From Montifringilla adamsi (taxonomy: Eukaryota; Chordata; Aves; Passeriformes; Passeridae), in NCBI GenBank assembly GCA_017590115.1, contig JAGGNK010006659.1:186001-250000 (forward strand): a stretch of DNA of 64,000 nt, in the 5' to 3' direction. Below, piece by piece: positions 50,028 to 61,963 of this stretch (its first letter is position 1; every line of letters starts with the position of its first letter). The notes beneath the pieces were generated by a model, which saw only the letters and a list, made by a program, of their open reading frames with translations, ran no database searches and was not told the origin of the DNA. A program made the position numbers and the translations under genes.

Positions 50028-52861
50028 ATTTGAATTACTGGTCCTTGTATTGGTATGAGAGGTATGTATTCACAACCATCCGTCAGCTGGACTTTGAAGT
50101 ATTCATAATGACCTTTTCAGCCCAAGGTTTGTCCCATTCTTCATTCCTCTTCATGCCTCTTGTACTTCACACACTGGTACCTCACTGCTTATGTTTCATT
50201 ACAGGGGTGCTAATAGAGACTGAGTTAGAAGACATGGTAAAGCGAGTAATATTCACTGGTGTTTTCTTGTCCACAAAGCCAGTTATTTCATCATCAAAGG
50301 AAATTATCTTGATAATACCTGACTTTTATTATTTATTTTATTGGAAGTAAACCAATGGAAAAACCAATAAAAAAAACAATAAAAACCTTAAAAGTTTTAC
50401 ATAATTAACTTTTTCTCTAAATACTTATACCATGAATTATTTTTTTGAAAGTATTATTCTGCATGATGACATTTAATGTCCTTATAGTGCTCTAGATAAA
50501 TCTTCACAAATATTGATATTAGGAATTATTGATATTAAAACTAAAATATTTTAAAGAATACTAATTTATGCTAAAGAATAAGGGCACAGGTGAGATATTT
50601 TCATAATCTCTATTAACCTTCCAACAGTTAATTTTGGGCTGGATATGATTTCCATGCATACTAATGGTGGTAATTTGTAAACAATCTGTTCCTGTACAAC
50701 AGAAATTGCAAAGCACATATTACTAAGATAGGTAGTTATAACTCTACATACTCCTGCTTTTTACATGCTAAATGTAACACTTTAGATCATGATATATGTG
50801 TTTTATTGTATAAGAACAGATAATTTGCAAGAAAATTTTCTACTAGTTTCCGTTCCAAATATTTTTTTAAAAAACAAAATAAAAACTTAATTTATATTTC
50901 ATAAAATTTACAGCAAGAATAAAAAAAAACCACAGTACCATATTTCTGATTAATAAACTTTTTATTGTGTAATATATTGAAACAAATTTTTCTGTGTCAG
51001 CACATAAAACTTACACAAAAAGTAATGAAATCAATATTTGCAAAGAAAGTTTCTTAACAATTTATCAGTAATTCTTTAATATAAACTCTATTATATGAAG
51101 CACGCTTTAAAGGTTTTGGTACATAAAGTATTAGAAATAACTGTCTTAAAGAAATTTATGGCCTTAACCACTAGCAATGCTTGCCCAGACTTCCAAAACA
51201 AGACGCTAATGTATTTGGAGTAGTGAGTTAAACAAAATTTAGAAAAATATGCCTTGGCTGACTTACTCAAAATAGAATGAGCCTAAGGTTGTGACTGAAA
51301 AAATATTTAAAATTATCTACTAATTAACTGCTTGAACCAAAGAGGTATATGAAACCTTTTTCTACATATGAAAGCATTTTCTCAATTAATGTATCTATCT
51401 GAGGTGAAAAAAAAATACTCATGTTGATATTTTGAAATATTTATTAATGTTTTTTACATTACATTTCCACTAGAGAAATTCAAAAGTTTTCTATCATCTA
51501 TTAAAAATTAATAATATTTTTAATACTATCAGGATCTTGGAAAATATGTATGCCTTGTGTCAAAAAAAGTCATGCATTAACAAAGTTTTCTATAGTCTCT
51601 AGCAGTCTAGCATCTGTTATCTCAGACTATCCAGCTGTTTCCAATTTTGCATAAAATAACAAGACATGTTGGGCAACTACAAAATAAGAAATAAGCAGAG
51701 TGATTTTTTAATATGCAATTTTTCTAACGATTGCAACCCTAAGACATTTGCATCCACCAGTGTCTATGATGTTTTGCATATTTATGAATGAAGTCCCACT
51801 CTACAATCAAGCTTGCCCCTGTTTACAAAGAAAAATGTGTAAAAGGAGGAAGATCATAAACTGTAAGATTTTTGACTGGATTAATAACATAATAAGGTCC
51901 CTAAAAGTATCATTTTTGGGTCTAATTCTACACAATTTGCTTAATGTTTGCATCTGTGACAGAACTCGAATTTGAAGGTTTTCTTCCTTCACCTCTGCAT
52001 TACCAGTTCAGAATTGGGTTTTTTTAATTGATTTTTAACTTCTATTGATTTTTCAACCGTAGTGTACAAGAATATTCAAGTCAGTTGCGTTCCCAGGCAC
52101 CCCAGTTTATACTCATTAATGAGCATGGTAATGGAAAAAAAATTGTTTCATAATTGGTAGGAAAAGAAAAATCATCTTTCATGCACTAAACTTTTTTTAG
52201 AAGAGGTTTTTGACTCTGAGAAGTAACAGAAACAGAGTTACTTGTAGGCATTGTAAAATAATTCTCATATATGTAATAAAAAGTGTGTATTTCATGTACA
52301 TTAATTGATGTATTTTTTACATGACAATTCACAAAATTTTTTTATATGATGAAAGATGATCTGAAAAGTTGTTTTTGTGTTCACTTCTACTTCATTTAGA
52401 TAAAGATTTCAAGTCTTGTTTCAATATCACTCACATAATGCAAAATTTGGAATAACTGTTGAAGAGAAATATTACATATAAACATAAAAACACAAATAGT
52501 TTGGTTTCACGTTTCCCCTCTTGAACAAACATTAAATTTTGTTAGAAATTTGTTAAAGCAAAAAGAAAGTGGGAGCTGGTCCTTAGCTTACAGTCTCTCC
52601 CTGACCTGATTTCTTATCATGTAACCTAAATATAATAGAAGAGGAATTTGGTTTTTTCCCTTAGAAATAAAGACAGGACATGGAAAAGATCCTTGGAGGC
52701 TATTTATTTCTGAATTTTAGTTAAAATATTCAGACTATACAAATATTTGACCAGTTTTCATCAAGTGTGACTCTGGGTTGAATTGTTCCACTCTTGCCCT
52801 TGCCTTCAGCAGTTATTACAAAGTGAGAAAAAAAATATAAAATGTTGTCTCATGCTAGCTA
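50028..52861. other. Unassigned AT-rich sequence
   Basis: No gene or transposon recognised. The frame at 50030-50350 begins at the CR1 edge and has no family likeness; frames at 51748-51992 overlap on opposite strands. Confidence 0.5.
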
Positions 52862-53133
52862 CAGAATCATAGACTCCCAGAATGGTTTGGGTTGGAGGGG
52901 ACCTTAAAGATCCTCTAGTTCCAAACCCTGTGCTGTGTACAGGGACACCTTCTACTAGACCAAGTTGCTCAAAGCCCCATATAACCTGGCCTTGAACACT
53001 TCCAGTGATCGGGCTTCCACAACTTCTCGGGGCGCTGTTCCAGTCCTTCAGCACCCTTATAGTGGAGAATTTCTTCCTTATGTCCAATCTTCTCCTACCA
53101 TCCTTCAGTTTGAAGCCATTCCCCTGGTCTAGC
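52862..53133 (-). mobile_element. CR1 3' end, minus strand, well preserved
   Basis: Begins CAGAATCATAGACTCCCAGA, then 'ATGGTTTGGGTTGGAGG', 'ACTAGACCAAGTTGCTC' and 'GAATTTCTTCCTTATGTCC'. The antisense frame 52806-53135 starts with GNGFKLKDGRRRLDIRKKFS, the RT C-terminal block. The low divergence and intact terminal repeat suggest one of the younger CR1 copies here. Confidence 0.94.
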
Positions 53134-53233
53134 ACTCCATGAGCTGTAACTGCTACATAATAGGATATTAAGAACCAATTAAATCTTGAGCCTTTTCCTA
53201 ATCATCCCTTTGGCCCACCTCAGCTCTTCAGGC

Positions 53234-54302
53234 TGGAATCATGTGATGAGGCTTCGTTGCAGACATTTTAAGCATATCTGTTTTTCTGTTTCAATCATCT
53301 CTGTTTTTCTTAGCTGACAGGTACTGTCTGTCTGTTGGTGAACAATATAAAATGAATAATAGCACCAGTAAGCCACAGAAGGATGAACGAAGTAGCAAAC
53401 AGAGTTAGGCCAGAGAAGAGTGAGATGAGAATACAGGTAGAAACCACTCTGCAGACACCAAAGTCAGTGGAGAAGGAGATGCACCAGAGGCTGATATTCC
53501 CCTGAAGCCTGTGGTAAGACAGCTGTGTCCTTCAGGCTGTGGAGGTTCACAGGGATGCAGAGATCCACTTACAGCCTGTGGAGGAGAACCAGCCAGAGAA
53601 GGTGGATGCCTGAGAGGAAGCTGTAACCCCATGGGAGATCCCTGGACAGAAAGGTCCAATGTCCAATAGTCTCAGCCTGGAGCAAGTGGGTGTACAAAGG
53701 AATCTGTTATCCCAAGGGAGGCCCCATGCTGGAGCAGCTTGTTCTTGGAGGGACTGCACCCTGTGGAAGAGTGACCCACATTGCAGCAGTTTTCGGAGGA
53801 CTGGTTTTCATGGGATAGACTCACATTGCAGCAGTTCACTGAGAGCTGTTGCTCATGAGATGGACCCATGTGGGAGAAGTTCATAGAGAAATGTCTCACA
53901 TAGGAGGAACCCCGCGGCTCAGCTGGGGAACGACTCCTCCCCCTGAGAAGCAGGAGAAGCCTCGGATGATGAACTGGCCATAACCCCCATTCCCTGTCTC
54001 CCTGTGCAGACAGGGTAGGAAGTAGAGGTGGGAAAAAGGGATGGGTGTGGGAGTAAGGTGTTTTTTTAAGGTTTTATTTTACTTCTCATTAACCTGCTCT
54101 GAATTTGTTCACAATGAATTTAATTAATATCTCTAATTAAGCCAGTTTTGTCCATGGTGGTATTAGATGAATGATGTCTCCTGGTCCTTATCTCAACCCA
54201 TGAACCCTTTGTTAAATTTTCTCTCCCCTGTCCAGCTGCGGAGGGGAGTGAGGGAGCGAGTTTGGTGGGTATCTGGCATCTGACCAACATCAACCCACTA
54301 CA
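53234..54302 (+). mobile_element. ERVL-type LTR, about 1.07 kb, plus strand
   Basis: From about 53400 the sequence follows an avian ERVL LTR that I recognise: 'ACTCTGCAGACACCAAAG', repeated 'TGGAGCAG' and 'CCCATG' units, 'GACTGCACCCTGTGGAAG', 'CTGATTTGTTC'-like R region, 'TTTTCTCTCCCCTGTCCAGC' and the end 'CATCAACCCACTACA'. TG at 53234 and CA at 54302 are flanked by identical CAGGC (53229-53233 and 54303-54307), the 5-bp duplication expected for ERVL. The first 150 bp are much diverged, so the left edge is less certain than the right. The many frames at 53405-53899 are shadows. Confidence 0.82.
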
Positions 54303-55012
54303 CAGGCCTTGCTCTTCTTTGTATGATCCTGAAGAGAACGGTGATGCCACTATGCAATCTCTTTATTTCACATGACTTTCCAGACAGCTAATATCAAGGA
54401 GGAAAAAGGAGGTTTTTTGAGAAATCATGAGGTAAGATACCATTCTCTACACTCCATGAAAACACCATTTTGATACACAATAACAAAATATTATTATTCA
54501 TCAAACTTATTCCCTTCTGTATAAAATAAGAAAAGAGAGACGAAGAAGAAGAACTGTAAAAAGAATAATTACTAGGTCAAATTTGATGAAATCTCTCTTG
54601 AGCTCATTTGCTACTTTAGTGTGGAATTGGAGATGTTAGACAAAAAAAATCCCCAACAAATCCTCTGCAAATATAAAAAAGGAGTGAATCATGAAACCTT
54701 CTTGTTTTAGATCTTGCTAAGGAATATATATGTTCTATTTCATGGAAGTAAATATAACTGGGACGGAAAGGTTGAAATATACTCGAAAATATACAGGTAA
54801 GTTCTAAACAAATCCAATATATTGAAGCTTTATATTTCTTTCCTTAGTGTGAAACTAAATTTGATTTTGAGTTCACAAAATACGCCTGTGCTAGAGGATC
54901 CGGTTGCTTTCTAGAGTGTTACTTACTCTGAATATGTTTCTGTGCTTAATCTGTAAATTAATTGCTTTATAAAATTGCTAAAAATTTCATTCTTTTTCCT
55001 CATTTATTCAAT
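54303..55012. other. Unassigned AT-rich sequence before the duplication
   Basis: No repeat family or gene recognised. Confidence 0.5.
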
Positions 55013-55965
55013 ACTATAACTTCTAGCTACAACTTCTAATGAAATTGTGAAGAATCTACAAACTGATAATTGTCAGATTTCAGTGTTAATATGTTTCTGT
55101 TCAGGAAGCAGGCTTTTTTTTCAGTCATTAGATACTGTCTTTCTCTTCATGTAAAATAAGAAAAACCATTTTCAGAATGGAAGGGTTTATTTTTCCATTT
55201 GTCTCACTTGAGAGATTTCATGAATACTGATGTCCATACAGCCAGCTGCCATTTTCACATCCCTGGCATTTTATTCTTGGTCAAGGGCAACATACAACCA
55301 GTCATCTCTCACACTCCATCACTCTCTTGGAGACATATAGCAAAGCAAAGTGGCCATAAAAAAATCAGATTTCTCATCTCTGTTTTATTACTCACTGAGG
55401 TTTATATATTTAAAGGGGCAAATTAAGTGCATGATAATGTCTTGACATTCATTATAAGCCTTTTAAATTGCCCTAATCTGAAAAATGTTATAAAATAGAA
55501 TCAGCCTCATTCTTCTTTGTATCAAAGTTTGATATGACCATTGCATCTTTAATTCCACCTGTTCCCAGCTGCATACTGCTGATCCATTAAACAAAATTAC
55601 TGTTGTCTATGCTCACCTGTTAGTTCTGTCAAAAGTTCTTGAGGGAAAAAAAATATCACTGTTGCTTAAAGCATTATTCAGAAATTTTAAAATAATGTTT
55701 CTTTCATTTGAAAAAAGTCGTAACATGCTCTTTCTTCCTTTGGTTGCTCTTTTCTGGAAACCTTTTGATCTGTCATTGGTAGTTAAAAGTAAAAAAGAAG
55801 TGTTTACATTTCATTTGTTATTGATAGACGTTTCTTTCCAGATTAACAAAATGCCTTGCCTTTTTAAGGTTCTGAGTTCGGTCAATATGCATAAGTCATC
55901 ACATATAATCATAACAGACCATGGCTCTGTGAAATTTACAGGTAAGCTGGCATGAGAGACTGAAG

Positions 55966-56560
55966 TGTTAAGGACTCAAACAGTCAGACAGGGTGCTCTG
56001 CTGAGGCCGGGTTTGCACCCCACAGCCAAGGGGAAGGGGAGAATTTTCTTTAGGGAAGCAGGGGGCAGGGGAAGGGGATGTGGATGAAACCTCTGATCTA
56101 CATAAGAACAGCCCAGGTGCAGAGGGAGTGCACACCCACTACCAGAAGATGACCACAGCAAACCAATCTTTATTTCCCAAGAAGATGCATTTGAGCCAGA
56201 TGAAAGGCTGGTAAGAAGAGGATCTTGTGAAATGGGATAACACATTTTATCCTGACCAAATCCTCCCTTAAACAACTGGCCCAGGTATAGGACTCCAACC
56301 CCTGTTCATCCCCAGCCCTGCGGGAGACGTTGAGACACTCACACTAGGCCTAAGGATGTTTATCCCTCTGATAAGATGTAACTGGCTCAGCTACACTAGC
56401 ATGAGAAACAGTTGTCATGTATTAAAAAGGTTAATAAATCACCAAAGACCCCCACAGTGCCCCCAGACTCATTTCTGGGTCTGTCCATCAGAGGACTGAT
56501 CAACAGTGTTGAGACAGTGTAAAACTTCCCCACCAGCAGAGGTACCTGGGCAATCCTGGA
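55966..56560 (+). mobile_element. GC-richer block, possible LTR, copy 1
   Basis: The block rises in GC above the AT-rich flanks. It has AATAAA at 56433-56438 followed by 'GACCCCCACAGTGCCCCC' and 'CTCATTTCTGGGTCTGTCC', similar in style to an R/U5 region. I could not define TG/CA ends or a target duplication, so the family is open. Confidence 0.35.
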
Positions 56561-57666
56561 TGAACCTGAATGCATTATTAAGCCACAGAACTTTGTGTTT
56601 CACAGGTTTCCCCCACCCCCAACAAATCAAGATTGTAACCATGACTTTGGCCAAGGAACACCATAATTGCACCAATCAAGCTTTCTCACTGGATCTACAG
56701 GAGGTGATGTTTTTCCTCTCCTCTAGTACTACTGTGCTTCTTTTTCTTTCTTTTCCTTATATATTTTCTTAAATGATACTTTTATTTATTTTATATTGTT
56801 GTATTTCTACAGATATCCCAGCAATATTTGTTTTTCATAATTCTGAAAAAATTTTTTGACTTTTCACAAGCCATTTTGTGCATGGAAGCTGCTACAATTC
56901 TCACAAAATGTGCAACAAATTGCTTTTTAATTTATTGCGGTGATGTGTGTGTCTGAAACTAATAATGGAATTAAATCTTACGTAATAATCTACGAATAAA
57001 TAAAATAAGTATGTTTGTTTCAGTCATTAGGTCAATAATGCTCTCTGTCACATTTTACTAGGTTGGTTTTTAAAATTTTTTCTCAAAACTCTGTAAGAAT
57101 TACAGTTGATGAAGAAGAGACCAAATATGTAATTCTCTGTAATACAAAATATAGTTTTATTAGTTAACTAATATCAAAATACTTATTGTATAAATGTTTA
57201 AATTTAAAATTTTTTAATTTTTCTTTTTTTTCAAATTTTAAGTCACACTACCTTGTGACTTCACCATAGTACATGGGAAATTGAAATAAAAGGCACGTCC
57301 ATTGCCTGTCCTTAAACAGTTAATGTAAAAAGCTTTAAGTCATGACAATTCTCAATAAATCTGTGTGTGAAGCCTTGATTAACAGCATGGTGTAAGTTCA
57401 TTGACACTTTCTGCATAAGACTTGCACAACCCTTAGAGTTCTCTCTTGTGGTTCCATATTGTTAGGGGCGTGGCGTGTGACGTGACTGCTCCTGTGATGC
57501 AGCCTCTCTGTGCCACCACACTATCATCCTGCTGTCTGCGCAAACACAAATTATAGTTACAAAGGTACCGCTGGAAGACAAGAAGCACTTTGGGACATAT
57601 CACTTCCCAAATTGGGGAAGTTCAGTGGAAAATCATCCTGAACACAATATTCATGGGTAAACAAAT

Positions 57667-57767
57667 AGCCTGGTCTAGCAGAAGGTGTGTCTGCCTATGA
57701 CACCATGGTTGAAACCTGACAATCTTTGAGGTTCCTTCCAACCCAAACCGTTCTTAATTTCTGTGAA
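57667..57767 (+). mobile_element. CR1 3'-terminal fragment, copy 1
   Basis: 'GCCTGGTCTAGCAGAAGGTG', 'CTATGACACCATGGTTG', and 'GAGGTTCCTTCCAACCC' then 'AAACCGTTCTTAATTTCTGT' match the CR1 3' end in sense orientation. Confidence 0.85.
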
Positions 57768-58314
57768 GTATGGTGAGGGAAGACACTGGTAGTTAAAAAA
57801 TCCAATCAGTTGTAAGCCACATTAATTTTATGGCATTGCATCTTTTTTTTTTTTAATAAAATACTATTTTCAAAAAGCATGTTCTTTTTCTATAGTAGAA
57901 AATACATATAAGTTGCTCTTTTGCCTAATTTTATATGGTTTGTAAACAATTGCTTTTCTTTGGTTTAGAGCTTTAGTAGGGACTACTGTTGTTGGAAAAT
58001 TTTTCACAGAGTTACAGTGTACATGTTTGCATTCAGAAACACTTTGATGAAAAGTAAGAAAAATTTTTTTACGTATGTTTAAATAGCTTTGCCAAGAATT
58101 AGTGGATTTTCCTGCACTAAGTATTCTCTATGGAAAGTAACCAAAGACATCATGAAGCATCTAGGTATAAAATACAAAAGGATTTAATAACATGCTTCAC
58201 TTGCTCAGAGCAAATTGCGAAGCCTGTACATCTTTGGAACTCAGTCTTTCCAGCATGGTGGAGTCAATAACTGATGAAAAATATGTTATTCTGGTATATT
58301 TTACAGTGCTACAG

Positions 58315-58356
58315 CACTGTGAAATCTTTTCTAATTTTGCTCCAGTTACAAAAAAA
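58315..58356. other. 42-bp spacer between the two duplicated copies
   Basis: Starts CACTGTGAAATC and ends in an A run. It has no counterpart after the second copy, where a T15 and an A57 run follow instead. Confidence 0.9.
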
Positions 58357-59309
58357 ACTATAACTTCTAGCTACAACTTCTAATGAAATTGTGAAGAATC
58401 TACAAACTGATAATTGTCAGATTTCAGTGTTAATATGTTTCTGTTCAGGAAGCAGGCTTTTTTTTCAGTCATTAGATACTGTCTTTCTCTTCATGTAAAA
58501 TAAGAAAAACCATTTTCAGAATGGAAGGGTTTATTTTTCCATTTGTCTCACTTGAGAGATTTCATGAATACTGATGTCCATACAGCCAGCTGCCATTTTC
58601 ACATCCCTGGCATTTTATTCTTGGTCAAGGGCAACATACAACCAGTCATCTCTCACACTCCATCACTCTCTTGGAGACATATAGCAAAGCAAAGTGGCCA
58701 TAAAAAAATCAGATTTCTCATCTCTGTTTTATTACTCACTGAGGTTTATATATTTAAAGGGGCAAATTAAGTGCATGATAATGTCTTGACATTCATTATA
58801 AGCCTTTTAAATTGCCCTAATCTGAAAAATGTTATAAAATAGAATCAGCCTCATTCTTCTTTGTATCAAAGTTTGATATGACCATTGCATCTTTAATTCC
58901 ACCTGTTCCCAGCTGCATACTGCTGATCCATTAAACAAAATTACTGTTGTCTATGCTCACCTGTTAGTTCTGTCAAAAGTTCTTGAGGGAAAAAAAATAT
59001 CACTGTTGCTTAAAGCATTATTCAGAAATTTTAAAATAATGTTTCTTTCATTTGAAAAAAGTCGTAACATGCTCTTTCTTCCTTTGGTTGCTCTTTTCTG
59101 GAAACCTTTTGATCTGTCATTGGTAGTTAAAAGTAAAAAAGAAGTGTTTACATTTCATTTGTTATTGATAGACGTTTCTTTCCAGATTAACAAAATGCCT
59201 TGCCTTTTTAAGGTTCTGAGTTCGGTCAATATGCATAAGTCATCACATATAATCATAACAGACCATGGCTCTGTGAAATTTACAGGTAAGCTGGCATGAG
59301 AGACTGAAG

Positions 59310-59904
59310 TGTTAAGGACTCAAACAGTCAGACAGGGTGCTCTGCTGAGGCCGGGTTTGCACCCCACAGCCAAGGGGAAGGGGAGAATTTTCTTTAGGGA
59401 AGCAGGGGGCAGGGGAAGGGGATGTGGATGAAACCTCTGATCTACATAAGAACAGCCCAGGTGCAGAGGGAGTGCACACCCACTACCAGAAGATGACCAC
59501 AGCAAACCAATCTTTATTTCCCAAGAAGATGCATTTGAGCCAGATGAAAGGCTGGTAAGAAGAGGATCTTGTGAAATGGGATAACACATTTTATCCTGAC
59601 CAAATCCTCCCTTAAACAACTGGCCCAGGTATAGGACTCCAACCCCTGTTCATCCCCAGCCCTGCGGGAGACGTTGAGACACTCACACTAGGCCTAAGGA
59701 TGTTTATCCCTCTGATAAGATGTAACTGGCTCAGCTACACTAGCATGAGAAACAGTTGTCATGTATTAAAAAGGTTAATAAATCACCAAAGACCCCCACA
59801 GTGCCCCCAGACTCATTTCTGGGTCTGTCCATCAGAGGACTGATCAACAGTGTTGAGACAGTGTAAAACTTCCCCACCAGCAGAGGTACCTGGGCAATCC
59901 TGGA
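59310..59904 (+). mobile_element. GC-richer block, possible LTR, copy 2
   Basis: Identical to 55966-56560, with AATAAA at 59777-59782. Confidence 0.35.
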
Positions 59905-61010
59905 TGAACCTGAATGCATTATTAAGCCACAGAACTTTGTGTTTCACAGGTTTCCCCCACCCCCAACAAATCAAGATTGTAACCATGACTTTGGCCAAGG
60001 AACACCATAATTGCACCAATCAAGCTTTCTCACTGGATCTACAGGAGGTGATGTTTTTCCTCTCCTCTAGTACTACTGTGCTTCTTTTTCTTTCTTTTCC
60101 TTATATATTTTCTTAAATGATACTTTTATTTATTTTATATTGTTGTATTTCTACAGATATCCCAGCAATATTTGTTTTTCATAATTCTGAAAAAATTTTT
60201 TGACTTTTCACAAGCCATTTTGTGCATGGAAGCTGCTACAATTCTCACAAAATGTGCAACAAATTGCTTTTTAATTTATTGCGGTGATGTGTGTGTCTGA
60301 AACTAATAATGGAATTAAATCTTACGTAATAATCTACGAATAAATAAAATAAGTATGTTTGTTTCAGTCATTAGGTCAATAATGCTCTCTGTCACATTTT
60401 ACTAGGTTGGTTTTTAAAATTTTTTCTCAAAACTCTGTAAGAATTACAGTTGATGAAGAAGAGACCAAATATGTAATTCTCTGTAATACAAAATATAGTT
60501 TTATTAGTTAACTAATATCAAAATACTTATTGTATAAATGTTTAAATTTAAAATTTTTTAATTTTTCTTTTTTTTCAAATTTTAAGTCACACTACCTTGT
60601 GACTTCACCATAGTACATGGGAAATTGAAATAAAAGGCACGTCCATTGCCTGTCCTTAAACAGTTAATGTAAAAAGCTTTAAGTCATGACAATTCTCAAT
60701 AAATCTGTGTGTGAAGCCTTGATTAACAGCATGGTGTAAGTTCATTGACACTTTCTGCATAAGACTTGCACAACCCTTAGAGTTCTCTCTTGTGGTTCCA
60801 TATTGTTAGGGGCGTGGCGTGTGACGTGACTGCTCCTGTGATGCAGCCTCTCTGTGCCACCACACTATCATCCTGCTGTCTGCGCAAACACAAATTATAG
60901 TTACAAAGGTACCGCTGGAAGACAAGAAGCACTTTGGGACATATCACTTCCCAAATTGGGGAAGTTCAGTGGAAAATCATCCTGAACACAATATTCATGG
61001 GTAAACAAAT

Positions 61011-61111
61011 AGCCTGGTCTAGCAGAAGGTGTGTCTGCCTATGACACCATGGTTGAAACCTGACAATCTTTGAGGTTCCTTCCAACCCAAACCGTTCTTA
61101 ATTTCTGTGAA
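61011..61111 (+). mobile_element. CR1 3'-terminal fragment, copy 2
   Basis: Identical to 57667-57767. Confidence 0.85.
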
Positions 61112-61660
61112 GTATGGTGAGGGAAGACACTGGTAGTTAAAAAATCCAATCAGTTGTAAGCCACATTAATTTTATGGCATTGCATCTTTTTTTTTTTTAA
61201 TAAAATACTATTTTCAAAAAGCATGTTCTTTTTCTATAGTAGAAAATACATATAAGTTGCTCTTTTGCCTAATTTTATATGGTTTGTAAACAATTGCTTT
61301 TCTTTGGTTTAGAGCTTTAGTAGGGACTACTGTTGTTGGAAAATTTTTCACAGAGTTACAGTGTACATGTTTGCATTCAGAAACACTTTGATGAAAAGTA
61401 AGAAAAATTTTTTTACGTATGTTTAAATAGCTTTGCCAAGAATTAGTGGATTTTCCTGCACTAAGTATTCTCTATGGAAAGTAACCAAAGACATCATGAA
61501 GCATCTAGGTATAAAATACAAAAGGATTTAATAACATGCTTCACTTGCTCAGAGCAAATTGCGAAGCCTGTACATCTTTGGAACTCAGTCTTTCCAGCAT
61601 GGTGGAGTCAATAACTGATGAAAAATATGTTATTCTGGTATATTTTACAGTGCTACAGAA

Positions 61661-61677
61661 TTTTTTTTTTTTTTTCC

Positions 61678-61737
<60 letters not shown>
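61661..61737. repeat. T15, CCCAT, then A57 homopolymer
   Basis: T15 at 61661-61675 and an uninterrupted 57-A run at 61681-61737, the longest homopolymer in the window, lying directly at the end of duplication copy 2. The poly-lysine frame 61618-61821 is an artefact. Confidence 0.97.
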
Positions 61738-61740
<3 letters not shown>

Positions 61741-61963
61741 AACACCATTTTGTGTCAAATACCAAAACTTGGAGATCTAAAAGTGAATTTATTTCTCCTC
61801 AACAAAAATGTCTACCCTTAAAATAAACCGACAATATGAAAAAAAAAGGTTGGCAGTATTTTTTTTCCTTTTTCTTTTCCTTTTTTTCCTTAATGAGGAT
61901 AGCCCAGCTGGAAAAAAAAAAACCACAGTACAAGATTCGTTGTGCTATAGTAAAAGGGAATTG
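61738..61963. other. Unassigned short stretch
   Basis: AT-rich with T and A runs; no family recognised. Confidence 0.5.

Larger units (their letters stand above)
55013..58314 (+). repeat. Tandem duplication, copy 1 (3,302 bp)
   Basis: First copy of a unit repeated at 58357-61658. Every position I compared has the same base 3,344 bp later, and lengths of homopolymers (T12 at 57842, A and T runs near 57225) are also equal. Inside lie a GC-richer LTR-like block (about 55966-56560) and a CR1 tail (57667-57767). No gene was recognised: the five frames repeated in both copies are short, overlap on both strands and have no known domain. Their 'conservation' is only the duplication. Confidence 0.97.
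58357..61658 (+). repeat. Tandem duplication, copy 2 (3,302 bp)
   Basis: Direct repeat of 55013-58314 with a constant 3,344-bp offset and no difference seen. Homology starts at ACTATAAC (58357) and stops after GTGCTACAG (61658). An LTR-like block (59310-59904) and a CR1 tail (61011-61111) recur inside. Confidence 0.97.

Noticed and set aside
50030..50350. 106-residue plus frame
   Set aside because: Starts at a CR1 edge and matches no family; likely chance.
53405..53899. Several overlapping 70-84 codon frames
   Set aside because: All lie in the ERVL LTR, whose GC-rich repeated units leave frames open by chance on both strands.
55199..60116. Five frames found twice with identical proteins
   Set aside because: Identity comes from the 3.3-kb duplication. 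The frames overlap on both strands, are 68-99 residues long and show no domain.
61618..61821. Poly-lysine plus frame
   Set aside because: Runs through the 57-A homopolymer.
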